This document shows positions 24,442 through 33,990 of a stretch of 64,000 nt of DNA, one piece after another. The translations under genes and the position numbers were made by a program. The notes under the pieces are model-generated. The model was not told the origin of the DNA and searched no databases. It saw only the letters and a list, made by a program, of their open reading frames with translations. The stretch's first letter is position 1; each line of letters opens with the position of its first letter. The stretch is from JAUCQB01 sp964586235. GTDB lineage: Bacteria; Planctomycetota; Phycisphaerae; UBA1845; PWPN01. The DNA is taken from NCBI GenBank assembly GCA_964586235.1, contig CAZPIO010000004.1, positions 1 to 64,000 of the forward strand, written 5' to 3'.

Positions 24442-27400
24442 ATGATATCGATAATGACATTCGTTCAACGGTATCTGCTCCTCACATCAGGTCTGCTTGT
24501 ACCGGTGGCCCTGGCGCACGCCGGAGAACCCGCAAGCGAGCCGGGCGACTTCAACGCGGCGACCTTCGGCACGGTGAGCCTGGCCTATGCAGACGGCGCC
24601 GGGGTGAATGTGACCCCGCTTGCGGATAGTGGGGCGGTCGGCGCCGCCCCAGTGGCTGCTGGCACATCCATCCAGGTTGAATGGCGTCAACCTCGCGATG
24701 TCCATGCCGTTCGTCTGGTGTTTGCCGGTGCGGCCCTTTCGGCGGATCAGGTCGAACTGGCCTGGTGGCACCATGTCTGGCCGGACAACGGCGAGGGAGG
24801 ATGGATGAAGGTCGACGACCCGTACAACGGGCGATTCGTTGTCGCCGCGGTAAATGCAAAACCCGCCGGCCCAGACAGCCTCCTGCTTCGTCTGAAGCCC
24901 CTTGAAAAGACCGAGAATGCGAAGATCGAAGCCGTGGGTTTCGCTTATCGTCGAACCTACAAGGTCCGGGTCACTTTCCGCGCGGCGGCAAAAGTGCGCC
25001 AGATCGAGTGCCTGACCGATTCCCACTGGAAAACAGCGGAAATCAAAGTAGAGCGCCTCGGCCACACGAGCCCTGCGCGTTTCGATGCCGTCAACGCCCG
25101 CATTATCTCGACCGAGCGGCCGAGCGAGTCAGTCGCCACGCTCAAGCTCCAATACGCCGATAATCCGCGTCGGCTCAGCCCGGACCGCGGACATGTCATC
25201 GTCCGGCAGGACGGCCAGGGCCAGGACTTCTCCTTCTTCGTCGATGACGTGCTCCGAGAGGGCATCATCTTCGTCCGCGACATCAACGCCTACATCTCGG
25301 ACGCCACGAGAAACCTGTCCCCTGCATCGTGGCGAAAGCCCGCCGACGCATGGGACGCCACGGTGATCGAAAAAGTCGCCGCAATGCCCGAGCAAACCCG
25401 CGAACGCGCGACCACCGAGATCCCCCCGAAGTGGATTCCCGTTGCTCATCTCGGCCTTCCGATTCTCCGCCAGGAGATCAGCATCAACGAACGCAGCATG
25501 GTTTACACCGAATACCTCTCGCTCCGTAGCCCCGGTCCCGACCGCGCCCGCTCACCCAACCTGACGCGGGATGAGGCCCAACGTCACTACACACTCGTCA
25601 CGCGCCGCGAGCAGCCATTCGGTCCGGCCGGGCCCAAGGTCATCAAACGCTGGCTGGAGGATGGCTACCTGCCCATCATCCATTCGCAGTGGCAGCTCGA
25701 AGATGTCGACTATCACCAGACCGTCTTGGTCACCGCTCTGGATTCCGAGGTGCTGAACGAGTCCCTGGCTCTGCCGGTTGCTCCGCTTAAGCACGTCGGC
25801 ACCAGCCCGCATGCGGCCGACTTTGGCTCCGGCCTCCGCGGCGATGAACCGGTGGCCGGCCTCGCCCGTCTGGAAATGGAGAATCGCACCCAGACTGACC
25901 AGGTTGCCGGATTCTGGCTCAAGGTCGAGCGGCGTCCACCGATGCGTATCGAACCCAACGGCCTGCTTCGGCTCGAATCGCCGACCACCGCCCCGGCCGG
26001 CCCCGATTTGATCCCGCTGTGGGGCCAGATCGACATTCGAGGCCGCGGAGACCTCTCCTACAAACGCAACTTCTTCCCCGTCGACTCGAAAGAGCCCCGC
26101 GACGTGATCCGCTATGACGTAAAGCTGGCTCCCGGTGAGAAACATGCCATCGTCCTGAAGGTGCCCTACATCGAGCAGTTCACCGTCGCCGAGGTGGCCC
26201 AACTCACCGCTCTCGACTGGGAGTCAACGCACGCCGAGGTCAAACGTCTGTGGAATCTCCGGCTGGCGGCCGCGATCGACAACTACCAGGTTCCAGATCA
26301 GGCCCTCATGAACCTCTACCGCGCCAACCTCTGGCACGTGCTCATCACCACCGACCGCGACCCGTCGACCGGCCTCTACCAGCACGGTGCGGGCACATAC
26401 GACTATCCCAACTACCCCAACGAGGCCATGATGGTTGCACGCTCGCTGGAAATGCGCGGCGAACACGAAGAGGCCCGCCGGATCATCGAGCCGTGCCTCA
26501 TCTCCCAGGGGACGCGTTCGCTGCCGGGCAACTTCAAGAGCAAGGAAGGCCTCCTTTACGCGGCCGCGCCGCCCGGCTTCGATCACTACACCGCCCAGGG
26601 CTACAACATGCACCACGGGTTCATCCTGTGGGCCGCCGCCGAGCATTACCTCTGGACAGGCGACAGGCAGTACCTCGATGCCGTTACGCCGAACCTTATC
26701 TCCGCGTGTGAGTGGATCACCCGCGAACGGCAGGCGACGATGAAGCTCGACCCCGACGGCAGACGGCCGTTGGAGTGGGGCCTGGCCCCGGCCGGCGATC
26801 TCGAGGACGTCGCCGAGTATCTCTACTGGTATGCGACCAATGCATACTACCACCTCGGCATGAAGACGACCGCGCGGGTCCTGGCCCAGATCAATCATCC
26901 CGAAGCCGCCCGCATCGCCGAGGATGCCCGCGAGTACGCCGCCGACATCATGGCCAGCGTGCGCGAGTCAACCGCCCGCAGCCCGGTGGTGCGGCTCTTT
27001 GACGGCTCATACGTCCCGTACATCCCCTCGCGGGCGTATGCTCTGACCGATCGCAGCGAAGGCTGGATCCGTGAAGGCCTCTACTGCTCGCTGCACCTGC
27101 TGGATGGCGACCTGGTCCGTCCTGACGACCCGCTGGTGACCTGGATCCTCAATGTTCTGGAGGACCGTATCTTCATGAGCGCCGAATCCGGCCACGGCCC
27201 CAAGGATCGCCTGACCGATCCGAAAGCTCAGTTCTTTTCCTGGGGCGGCTTCAACAACCAGCCGAACCTGCTGGACAACTCCATCGCGTACCTGAAACGC
27301 GGCCAGATCCCGCACTTCCTCCGGGCCTTCTGGAACACCTACGCGATGAGTCTCTATCCCGACATCCAGTGTTTCGCCGAGTCGGTCTCCTTCGGCATGG

Positions 27401-27804
27401 GCGGCGGGCCGCTCTACAAGACGCCGGATGAGTCCAAGTTCATCCAGTGGATGCACCAGATGCTGGTCTACGAGATGGACGGCGATCTATACATAGGCCG
27501 CGGTGTCCCGCGAGCGTGGATGGCCGACGGCCAGAGCGTGATACTCAAAAACGCCGCGACTTACTTCGGCCCGATCGACCTCAAGATCACCTCCGCCGCC
27601 GCCCAAGGCGAAATCACCGCCGACATCAACCTCCCCGGTCGCGACCCCGCCAAGGCTGCCCACGTCTCCCTGCGGCATCCCGACGGCCGCAAGATGAAAT
27701 CGGCCAAGGTCAACAACCAGCCCTGGACCCAGTACGATCCCGCGACCGATACCGTGACCGTCCCCGGATCCTCCGGCAAGGTCGTGATCGTCGCTGGGTA
27801 TTAG
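24442..27804 (+). CDS. Secreted six-hairpin glycosidase-like protein, family unassigned
   Basis: A 1120-residue protein. Residues 1-~30 are a signal peptide (RYLLLTSGLLVPVALAHA-GEP). The N-terminal half is beta-rich: a carbohydrate-binding-like region to ~residue 230 and a supersandwich-like domain to ~600. From ~620 an (alpha/alpha)6 barrel follows: NLYRANLWHVLITTDRD, YPNYPNEAMMVARSLEMRGEHEEARR, GYNMHHGFILWAAAEHYLWTGDRQYL, NNQPNLLDNSIAYLKRGQ. The C-terminus is a small beta-domain. The layout resembles GH63/GH78/GH95-type six-hairpin enzymes, but I recognise no diagnostic catalytic motif. ATG 24442 begins the signal peptide; ATG 24454 is equally possible. It is divergent from the CehA/McbA-isomerase-kinase group and probably acts on the same glycan. 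Confidence 0.7.
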   Translation: MISIMTFVQRYLLLTSGLLVPVALAHAGEPASEPGDFNAATFGTVSLAYADGAGVNVTPLADSGAVGAAPVAAGTSIQVEWRQPRDVHAVRLVFAGAALSADQVELAWWHHVWPDNGEGGWMKVDDPYNGRFVVAAVNAKPAGPDSLLLRLKPLEKTENAKIEAVGFAYRRTYKVRVTFRAAAKVRQIECLTDSHWKTAEIKVERLGHTSPARFDAVNARIISTERPSESVATLKLQYADNPRRLSPDRGHVIVRQDGQGQDFSFFVDDVLREGIIFVRDINAYISDATRNLSPASWRKPADAWDATVIEKVAAMPEQTRERATTEIPPKWIPVAHLGLPILRQEISINERSMVYTEYLSLRSPGPDRARSPNLTRDEAQRHYTLVTRREQPFGPAGPKVIKRWLEDGYLPIIHSQWQLEDVDYHQTVLVTALDSEVLNESLALPVAPLKHVGTSPHAADFGSGLRGDEPVAGLARLEMENRTQTDQVAGFWLKVERRPPMRIEPNGLLRLESPTTAPAGPDLIPLWGQIDIRGRGDLSYKRNFFPVDSKEPRDVIRYDVKLAPGEKHAIVLKVPYIEQFTVAEVAQLTALDWESTHAEVKRLWNLRLAAAIDNYQVPDQALMNLYRANLWHVLITTDRDPSTGLYQHGAGTYDYPNYPNEAMMVARSLEMRGEHEEARRIIEPCLISQGTRSLPGNFKSKEGLLYAAAPPGFDHYTAQGYNMHHGFILWAAAEHYLWTGDRQYLDAVTPNLISACEWITRERQATMKLDPDGRRPLEWGLAPAGDLEDVAEYLYWYATNAYYHLGMKTTARVLAQINHPEAARIAEDAREYAADIMASVRESTARSPVVRLFDGSYVPYIPSRAYALTDRSEGWIREGLYCSLHLLDGDLVRPDDPLVTWILNVLEDRIFMSAESGHGPKDRLTDPKAQFFSWGGFNNQPNLLDNSIAYLKRGQIPHFLRAFWNTYAMSLYPDIQCFAESVSFGMGGGPLYKTPDESKFIQWMHQMLVYEMDGDLYIGRGVPRAWMADGQSVILKNAATYFGPIDLKITSAAAQGEITADINLPGRDPAKAAHVSLRHPDGRKMKSAKVNNQPWTQYDPATDTVTVPGSSGKVVIVAGY

Positions 27805-27825
27805 CGATTCAGCGCAAAGGTCGTG

Positions 27826-27847
27826 GGGCCGACGCCCTCGTCGGCCC
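27826..27847 (+). terminator. Candidate intrinsic terminator
   Basis: GGGCCGAC-GCCCTC-GTCGGCCC is a perfect 8-bp stem with a 6-base loop, 22 bases after the glycosidase stop, followed by a pyrimidine run (TCCTTCTTCT) rather than pure T. The rest of the gap to 28071 holds a GGCTGAG/AGCTGAC repeat scrap (27861-27875) and the inverted pair GACAAT/ATTGTC (27982-28001). Confidence 0.45.
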
Positions 27848-28071
27848 TCCTTCTTCTGTGGCTGAGAGCTGACAGGTAGAAGGAAACGGAGTCAACGGAG
27901 GTCGGACTCGTCTCTGTTTTTTCCGTTGCCTCATGTTGGACCTCACCCTCAGCCCCGCCCGCCTTTCGAAAGAAGAAGCTGGACAATCGATCGGAATTGT
28001 CAGATGATAGACAAGCGGGACCTTGACATTTCACGCTCTTCCAATCGGCTCGTGGCGTGAGAGGTAACCAC

Positions 28072-29304
28072 ATGATCACTGCGCTGCCGTTCAAGCTTGT
28101 TCCTGCCCTCGCCATTCTCGTGTCCGTGAATTCGGCGATCGCGGGCGAGGATCCCCAGGCCCGCAACCTGGATGTCCTGAACCGGGAGTTGAACTCCGGA
28201 CTGCAGGCCCTCGTCACTCGCGCGAAGGCCGATAGGATCGCGCCGCCGCTGATCCACTCGGAGTGGTATGTCAGCGAGTCCGGCCAGGCTCCAACAGGGC
28301 AACTTGCTTTCGAACAACAGAAGAGGCGGTTCGGACGCCGGCTCCTTGAAGCGCTCGACAGGACCTCCGACGAGATCCTGGCCATGACGGATTCACCCTC
28401 CCGTGAACGCATTGCCACCACCCTGCTGGATCTGGGAGACTGGATTAGCGAGCGGCCCGGCTACGGCAACATGTTCATCTTCGAGCGATGCCAGGACATG
28501 GCCACCGTGCCGCTGGCCTACCTGGTCGCCGATCTGGGTTATCCGGTATCCAAGCTGGATGCTCCGACGGCCCGGCTGCGGACTTGGGTGGACTTCGCCA
28601 GGATGGCGCCGGACGCTCTGAACAGCGAGCTCCCCCAGCCGCTCTTTGTGGCCGGCCAGGGCAAGACGCTGGAGGAGGTGCAGGAACCGCTCATGCGAGC
28701 CTACCGCCAAGGACGGGTGCGCGTTCAGGAATGGGTGAAAGCCAACCTTGCCCGGTGGACCATTCCCGACGGAAAGCGCGTCCGCGAAAGCTTGCCTGCC
28801 GACTTGCGCTTCTTCTGCGACGACGAAGTGCTCGGCTTCCACACCACCCTGGAGTTGTGGGATGCGAAGAACCACCGTCGGCTGGTTTCTGGCCTCGGCG
28901 GGGTCAGCGTGGACGAGATTCGGCACTTTCTACTGTTCCGCAAGAAAGTGGGCCGGTTCCCGACCGAACCACCGGCTGGGTGGACGCCCGGCGACAGGTT
29001 CGATACGCCGATCAGGGCTGCGTTCGACGACGCCTGGGAACCGTACAGAAAGGATCATGGGCCGATTTATGCCGATGCCGCTCTTGTCTACACCGGTGTC
29101 GTTACGAATACCTTCTACGACCGGGACACGACCGCCAAGCGAATCCAACAAGCGGGCTCCGCCTCTCGTCCTGCTTCAGGCAGACCTCCGGCAGGTCGAG
29201 GTCCCGGGCCCGGCACATACCAGCCTCCGCGATCTGGATCCGGGGGGGACCTCCCGTCTCGACCGGACCCGCGCAGAAACCCGACTGGACCCGTAGCACG
29301 ATAA
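28072..29304 (+). CDS. Secreted protein of unknown function, likely frameshifted near its 3' end
   Basis: A 410-residue frame. I do not recognise a family. A signal peptide is clear (FKLVPALAILVSVNSAIAGED). The body is mixed alpha/beta with no catalytic motif I can name (RRLLEALDRTSDEILAMTDSPSRERIATTLLDLGDW, FFCDDEVLGFHTTLELWD). ATG 28072 has GAGAGG upstream. After about 29160 the annotated frame becomes low-complexity (Pro/Gly/Ser/Arg) and its third-position GC collapses, whereas the +1-shifted frame reads LVLLQADLRQVEVPGP...SLRDLDPGGTSRLD and ends at 29296 with normal GC3. The natural C-terminus is therefore probably the shifted one; one extra base near 29160 would explain it. Confidence 0.7.
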   Translation: MITALPFKLVPALAILVSVNSAIAGEDPQARNLDVLNRELNSGLQALVTRAKADRIAPPLIHSEWYVSESGQAPTGQLAFEQQKRRFGRRLLEALDRTSDEILAMTDSPSRERIATTLLDLGDWISERPGYGNMFIFERCQDMATVPLAYLVADLGYPVSKLDAPTARLRTWVDFARMAPDALNSELPQPLFVAGQGKTLEEVQEPLMRAYRQGRVRVQEWVKANLARWTIPDGKRVRESLPADLRFFCDDEVLGFHTTLELWDAKNHRRLVSGLGGVSVDEIRHFLLFRKKVGRFPTEPPAGWTPGDRFDTPIRAAFDDAWEPYRKDHGPIYADAALVYTGVVTNTFYDRDTTAKRIQQAGSASRPASGRPPAGRGPGPGTYQPPRSGSGGDLPSRPDPRRNPTGPVAR

Positions 29305-29445
29305 CCGTTAACTCCCAGCCGGCCAGCCGCCCGGCTTTCCCTGTACATGAGCCTCGGTGAGACGCGACATGAGTTCGGCAACCGCATGAACGAGGGGCAC
29401 ACGGCTCCCTATCAGGCGGCATGTCAGGATTAACAGCCGCCAGTA

Positions 29446-31113
29446 TCACGGCTTCGTACTAGGCTGTGACCCCTGCGCGCGGCTGGCTGCGGTTTTTGCG
29501 GGTAGAAACACCGAGGGTAGAAACTCCGAAACCGGGACGTCGGGATAGACGATCTCTCCCGCCCACATCTCGACTATATCGACCGTGTTTCGGGCCACCT
29601 TCGCGCTGCTGCGGAGAATGACCGAGCAACGCTCGGGTGCCGGCCGGCCGGATTCGACGGACAGAAACCGACGGACGCTCTTGCCGCCTGCGGCATGGAC
29701 CTCGCCCATCCGGAGTTCCGTACCCTCAAACTGCGCAAACACCTCAAAGGCCACCCCCGCCGGCGGTTTGTCTATCTCGACCGTGACCCAGAGATGCTGC
29801 CCGCGACCCGCTTCGAATTTCTGTGTCTTACAGTGGATGCACTCGGTCAACGCCCGCCTCAACGACGAGTCGTTGACTTGGCGAATGTAAACGGCAGGCT
29901 CCTCAGCAAGGACTTCAAAGTCGGCGCTCAAACGAATCTGACGCTGGTGACGCAGTTTTACCCCGCCGTCCACCTGCCCCACGGGGCGCTCGCGCACCCG
30001 CACCGTCAGAGCCAACTCGACGGTGTGCCGGCCGGCGGCATCACACTCGAGTGCCAACTGGTGAGAGATGTGTTCCCGATATCCGCTGTCGATGGATCGC
30101 AAGTCGTTCACCTCGATCGGCATCCGCGGACCGCCGTCCATGAGCTTGCCGTCCAGGTAGGGCAGCAGCATGTCGGTCATACGCTCATCCTCTGCCGGGC
30201 AGAACTCCACCCTGAACCCGATCGGGCCCCGCTGCCGGATGTCCAGCAGGATGGGCACCGGATCACCCAGGACGACCTTCTTGCGGGCGAGCAGCTCGAT
30301 CGTGGCTATCTGCCGGAAGAACGCCTCTCGCTCGGCCTCCGAAAGCTTGCCCGCTCGATACAGCTTCTCCAGATAATCGACCATCGGCCGGTTCCATGCC
30401 CGGGCCTTGTCGAAAGGCTGCTGACTCAGGCACAGCGCCACCACCTGGCTGTGCTGTGAGGATGACAACTGAGAATCCGCGATGAGCGTCTCGACAACCG
30501 TCCACGCTTCATTCGGCGCCGGCGGCGGGTCCATCCCGAGCTGCTCAATGCACGTCTGAAACAGCGCGTTCACCGCTTCCTGCACCAACGTGGTATCCTT
30601 CACTCTCTTGGTGAGCACGCGCCAGGACGCGTGCGCCCCGGCCGGCTTCGAACCACGAATGTACCGGACACAAAGAGCGTCCACCCCGGCCTGCTGCCCG
30701 GGTGACAGCACGCTGTCCTCCTGGCGTCTCTGCAACTCGGCCCATCCCCGGCCGGACCTTGCCGCAGAACCGAATTCGGCATCCTGGCAGACCCAGCTCA
30801 GCGGGTAGGACTGGTACAAGTTGCCCTGACGCACGAAGAGGTAAACCTCAAACCCGCCCCATAGCCAGCAGGCGATGGCGGCATACAAAAGCCGACGTTT
30901 TCTCACTGTTTCCCCCTGAGGGGTCGATTTCGGGTCAAACGGCGTGCCGCACTCAGGGCAGCGACCGCTCTGCAGGCCTGTCAGGTTGTAGTCGCACTTC
31001 CCACAATGCGGCGCCTGACCCTTGCGCGGGGGCCATCGCCATCCGATGAAAAAAGAAACCCCGATCAGGAAGGCCATCGCAACCTGCAGGAGTAGTGCAG
31101 TGACTTCCATCAT
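29446..31113 (-). CDS. Membrane-anchored zinc-ribbon protein of unknown function
   Basis: A 555-residue protein. A first membrane helix (residues ~5-25), then a Cys4 zinc ribbon with Cys37, Cys40, Cys52 and Cys55 (HCGKCDYNLTGLQSGRCPEC), a second helix (~72-92), and a large, probably external, domain without a recognised fold; its last part (ALTECIHCKTQKFEAG, WVTVEIDKPPAGVAFEVFAQ) is beta-rich. This ribbon followed by a membrane anchor is common in planctomycete proteins. Start ATG 31113 has GGGAG close upstream; an earlier frame start at 31134 lacks it. The downstream gap 29305-29445 shows nothing. Possible roles include cell-surface display or signalling, but none is supported by the sequence. 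Confidence 0.72.
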   Translation of the reverse strand: MMEVTALLLQVAMAFLIGVSFFIGWRWPPRKGQAPHCGKCDYNLTGLQSGRCPECGTPFDPKSTPQGETVRKRRLLYAAIACWLWGGFEVYLFVRQGNLYQSYPLSWVCQDAEFGSAARSGRGWAELQRRQEDSVLSPGQQAGVDALCVRYIRGSKPAGAHASWRVLTKRVKDTTLVQEAVNALFQTCIEQLGMDPPPAPNEAWTVVETLIADSQLSSSQHSQVVALCLSQQPFDKARAWNRPMVDYLEKLYRAGKLSEAEREAFFRQIATIELLARKKVVLGDPVPILLDIRQRGPIGFRVEFCPAEDERMTDMLLPYLDGKLMDGGPRMPIEVNDLRSIDSGYREHISHQLALECDAAGRHTVELALTVRVRERPVGQVDGGVKLRHQRQIRLSADFEVLAEEPAVYIRQVNDSSLRRALTECIHCKTQKFEAGRGQHLWVTVEIDKPPAGVAFEVFAQFEGTELRMGEVHAAGGKSVRRFLSVESGRPAPERCSVILRSSAKVARNTVDIVEMWAGEIVYPDVPVSEFLPSVFLPAKTAASRAQGSQPSTKP

Positions 31114-31270
31114 GAGTCTCCCGCGACCCTTCACCGCCAGGTGCTGGCCGCTACCCCCATGCCGCCGATGCCACGTCGTGCAACCATCGTCGCGACGCCG
31201 TCGAGAATCCTAATCCTGGGTTTCCCGCACCACAAGCCACCGGCGACGCACGAGACTGTGCGGATCCGTG

Positions 31271-31330
31271 ATCTTCTCTGCGTTCTTCCCGATTCTTCTT
31301 GGCGTCTTGGCGTCATGGCGGTTCAATCTC
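31271..31330 (+). repeat. Degenerate TTGGCGTCTTGGCGTCATGG-type repeat
   Basis: The stretch carries repeated GCGT/GGCGTC units (TCTGCGTTCTTCCC, TTGGCGTCTTGGCGTCATGG, GGTTCAAT) and looks like a dispersed intergenic repeat type. Only one clear copy is in the window, so its family is judged from internal repetition alone. Confidence 0.35.
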
Positions 31331-31501
31331 TACGTTCCTCTTGTTCCGCCTCGACCGCATTCTGCCGAACACGCCGCCGTGTTATACGCATATCGGGAAC
31401 AGCGGAGACACCGCGCGCTGACAGGGATAAACCTGACCGCGCCGTCGGCCATCCTCGTCCCGCGTTCTTTGACAAGTGAATCGCGTCGAACGGCCCCGTC
31501 T

Positions 31502-31536
31502 GGCTGATGGCTGAGTGCTGAAAGCTGACAGCTCAT
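31502..31536 (+). repeat. Degenerate heptamer tandem repeat
   Basis: Five consecutive 7-base units read GGCTGAT, GGCTGAG, TGCTGAA, AGCTGAC, AGCTCAT, sharing NGCTGAN. A shorter run of the same unit (GGCTGAG AGCTGAC) occurs in the gap after the glycosidase gene, around 27860-27873. The pattern is similar in style to short tandemly repeated sequences found between genes in other bacteria. Confidence 0.55.
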
Positions 31537-31672
31537 TGCGCCAAACGAACCCAAAAGTCAAGATGGAGAACCTCTGCCTTCTTCTCTCCGCGTCTCCGTG
31601 TCTCCGAGTCCCCGTGTCGGAGTTTACCCGCCGTGGCGGGCGTCTTTCTTCCCAGCGGGCGCCGCCCTCGCA

Positions 31673-33949
31673 TCACGGCCCCTGGCGCGTAGCCGCCACG
31701 CCGTATTTCTTCTTGAACGCCTCGTAGGCTGGCGCGGCCTGGCTGGCCTCCAGCCCGTCCTTGGCATTGGCATGGCGATAGGCCACCTGGACGAGATCGA
31801 CGACGCCGCGAAGCCGCTCGGCCATACGTTCCACGGCCACAAACTCACGACGGGCCGCCGCCTGCTCACCCCGCTGGTCAAACAGGCTTATGCGGACCAG
31901 GTGGTACAGGAAGCCGAACATCGCTTCCCCGTAGGCGAATCGGCGTTCATCCTCCAGCAGCCGGGCGCGTTCCGTGGGATCCCCGCATTCGACGAGGGCT
32001 GCGTCGATGTCCTGCCTGGCCAGACGCATCAATTCGATGATGTCCACCACGTCCGGGGCGTCGTTGAGCAGGGGGTGATGTGCCTGATAGTGCAGGTGAT
32101 CCATAGGGAATAGATCCTTATCACCACTATCTAACTTGCCAGGCAGGCAGTGATAGGCGTTGCCGACCCAGACGTGGTGCTTGTAGGCCTTGATGTTGGC
32201 CGTGGCCGATTCCAGGTGTCCGTAGAAAGCCCGCATCCGCTCCGACGTCGTCGGGTAGTACAGGTGGAAATAATCGTCGAGCAGAGCGTCCGCGTCGGCA
32301 TCCGGGTTCCAGAGTAATTTAGCCAGCAAATGCTGGTTAATGGTCCACGTACCCCACAGCGAGGTCGGCGTGTGCATGTAGTGGAAGTGCCGCACGCCGC
32401 TGCGGTAGTACCAGGGTATATCCGTCGCCAGGATGCGCGTGTACACCACCGGCAGCGTCTTGATCGAGCTGACGTTGTAGTACTCGCCGATGAACAGGCC
32501 GCCCTTGTAGAACCGATCGCCGGTCAGCGCCCAGTTCTGGTAGCACGCGAGCGTGTGGCGGTTGATCTCCGTGCACGTCGGGTCGGCCAGCGGGTGGGCG
32601 TAACACCGCGAGATGGGATAAAAGGTGACCAGGCAGTTCTCGTAGTCGAAATCCGCGGGCAACGGCCGTGTCGGTGCCGGCAGCGTCTCGAGGTACGCGA
32701 GGCTCACCAGTTGGATGTTGCGGTGCAGCCGGCCTTCGCGCCGGGCCGCCTGGATGTCCTTGTGAACGCGGTACTGCAAGTCGAGCATCCGATCCGTCGG
32801 GCTTCCCTGCCGGGCGCAGCCATCGCACTCGCACCACGGCCCGTGGTCCAGCATCATGAAGTTGATCACGTCAGCATCGCGATAGGGGCCGTCAATGAGG
32901 TTTGCAGTCAGATTCCGGGCCAGTTCGCGGCCGGCATCCGCGTTCGAGGTGCAGGTGTTGTAGCGAAGCGTGGGCTGACGATGGGCGTCGCGCTTGCCGT
33001 CATGCTGGGCATACCACTCCGGATGAGCCTCCGCGTAGCTCAACTTCTTGCTGCCGTCGGCATCACCCAGGTACTGCGGGCTGACCGCGTAAGGATCCGC
33101 GGGCTTGGAGTCGTCACCGTCGAAGCGCGGATGATTGTACGGATACTCGGTTTGCGGCCCAAGAAAGTCAGACTGGATGCTGTGCCCGCCGGCGTCCAGC
33201 TTCATCCCCAGCTTCTTGAGGAACGGGACATTGTCCTCAACGGCGATCCAGTAGTTCATCCGGTTCCGGGCCATCCACAGGAAGAACTCACGGTTGCCGC
33301 GGTTCGTGCATCCCAGGAAACCGCGGGTGAGAAACTTCGGCTCCTCGGTAACATCGAGTTCGCCGGGCAACGTGGCGGGCTTGGTGGGATAAACCGTACC
33401 CTGCTGGCCGAGCCCGTAGAACCGCATGCCCAGACGCTCGAGCCAGGCATAGACTCCGTACAAGGTGCCGACGCGTCCTCCGCCCTCGATGACCGTGACC
33501 GTCCGGCCGTCTTTGGCCAGGGCGTGAAGGTGAAACGACTCTGGCGACCGAAGCGACTTGCTCTTATCCGCTCTCGGATCAACTTGATCGATCAGCGGGT
33601 TCGATGACCGGCTGCCCAGCAGAAAGACATCGCCTTCGGCCGGCAATCGATTCGGCGGCGACAGTTGAATCGCCTCCTCGTCGATGTCGAGGCACGCCGC
33701 CAGGAAGCGGCGCAGCTCGGCGGCGGCGAAGGACTCGGTGCAGGCCGTGTCATCGACTGCGTGTTTGTCACGGAAGTTGACATCTTGCTCGGAGACCGCC
33801 GCCTTCTGAATTGACTCGAACGGACCGGGGCTGGCCACGATGGTCGTGCTTGCCGCGACGGCACCGGCAACATGAGACAGCGGAAGGAGAACGGCTGCGA
33901 GAAGCGCGACCGGCAAGACAGTCCTCACACCGCAACGACAGTCTACCAT
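31673..33949 (-). CDS. Secreted DUF4838-family glycoside-hydrolase-like protein
   Basis: A 758-residue protein. A signal peptide (VLPVALLAAVLLPLSHVAGAVAAS) is followed by a GH67/GH20-like N-terminal domain (ESFAAAELRRFLAACLDID, GRTVTVIEGGGRVGTLYGVYAWLERLGMRFYG), then the DUF4838 TIM-barrel region (DADVINFMMLDHGPWCECDGCARQ, HRNIQLVSLAYLETLPAPTRPLP, SGVRHFHYMHTPTSLWGT) and an alpha-helical tail. Members are common in polysaccharide clusters, but their substrate is mostly unknown. ATG 33949 has GGAGGA 8 bp upstream. The frame stays open upstream to 34225, but that stretch is the inverted-repeat element, so it is not part of the gene. A second family member is at 43455. Confidence 0.83.
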   Translation of the reverse strand: MVDCRCGVRTVLPVALLAAVLLPLSHVAGAVAASTTIVASPGPFESIQKAAVSEQDVNFRDKHAVDDTACTESFAAAELRRFLAACLDIDEEAIQLSPPNRLPAEGDVFLLGSRSSNPLIDQVDPRADKSKSLRSPESFHLHALAKDGRTVTVIEGGGRVGTLYGVYAWLERLGMRFYGLGQQGTVYPTKPATLPGELDVTEEPKFLTRGFLGCTNRGNREFFLWMARNRMNYWIAVEDNVPFLKKLGMKLDAGGHSIQSDFLGPQTEYPYNHPRFDGDDSKPADPYAVSPQYLGDADGSKKLSYAEAHPEWYAQHDGKRDAHRQPTLRYNTCTSNADAGRELARNLTANLIDGPYRDADVINFMMLDHGPWCECDGCARQGSPTDRMLDLQYRVHKDIQAARREGRLHRNIQLVSLAYLETLPAPTRPLPADFDYENCLVTFYPISRCYAHPLADPTCTEINRHTLACYQNWALTGDRFYKGGLFIGEYYNVSSIKTLPVVYTRILATDIPWYYRSGVRHFHYMHTPTSLWGTWTINQHLLAKLLWNPDADADALLDDYFHLYYPTTSERMRAFYGHLESATANIKAYKHHVWVGNAYHCLPGKLDSGDKDLFPMDHLHYQAHHPLLNDAPDVVDIIELMRLARQDIDAALVECGDPTERARLLEDERRFAYGEAMFGFLYHLVRISLFDQRGEQAAARREFVAVERMAERLRGVVDLVQVAYRHANAKDGLEASQAAPAYEAFKKKYGVAATRQGP

Positions 33950-33990
33950 CTGAATACTCCTCCTGCCGCTCATGACCCTGGTCTGCGTTC

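Larger units (their letters stand above)
31114..31672. other. Gene-free region with repeat remnants
   Basis: There is no convincing gene in 559 bases. Short frames (for example a + frame at 31141-31479) lack family motifs. The region contains a degenerate element at 31271-31330, a heptamer tandem repeat at 31502-31536, a TCTCCGYGTC-type run at 31585-31618 and the hairpin CCCGCC-GT-GGCGGG (31627-31640). It separates the DUF4838 gene from the zinc-ribbon gene. Confidence 0.55.

Noticed and set aside
27982..28001. GACAAT/ATTGTC pair as operator
   Set aside because: Six-base arms in an otherwise plain gap, with no promoter boxes fitting around it; likely chance.
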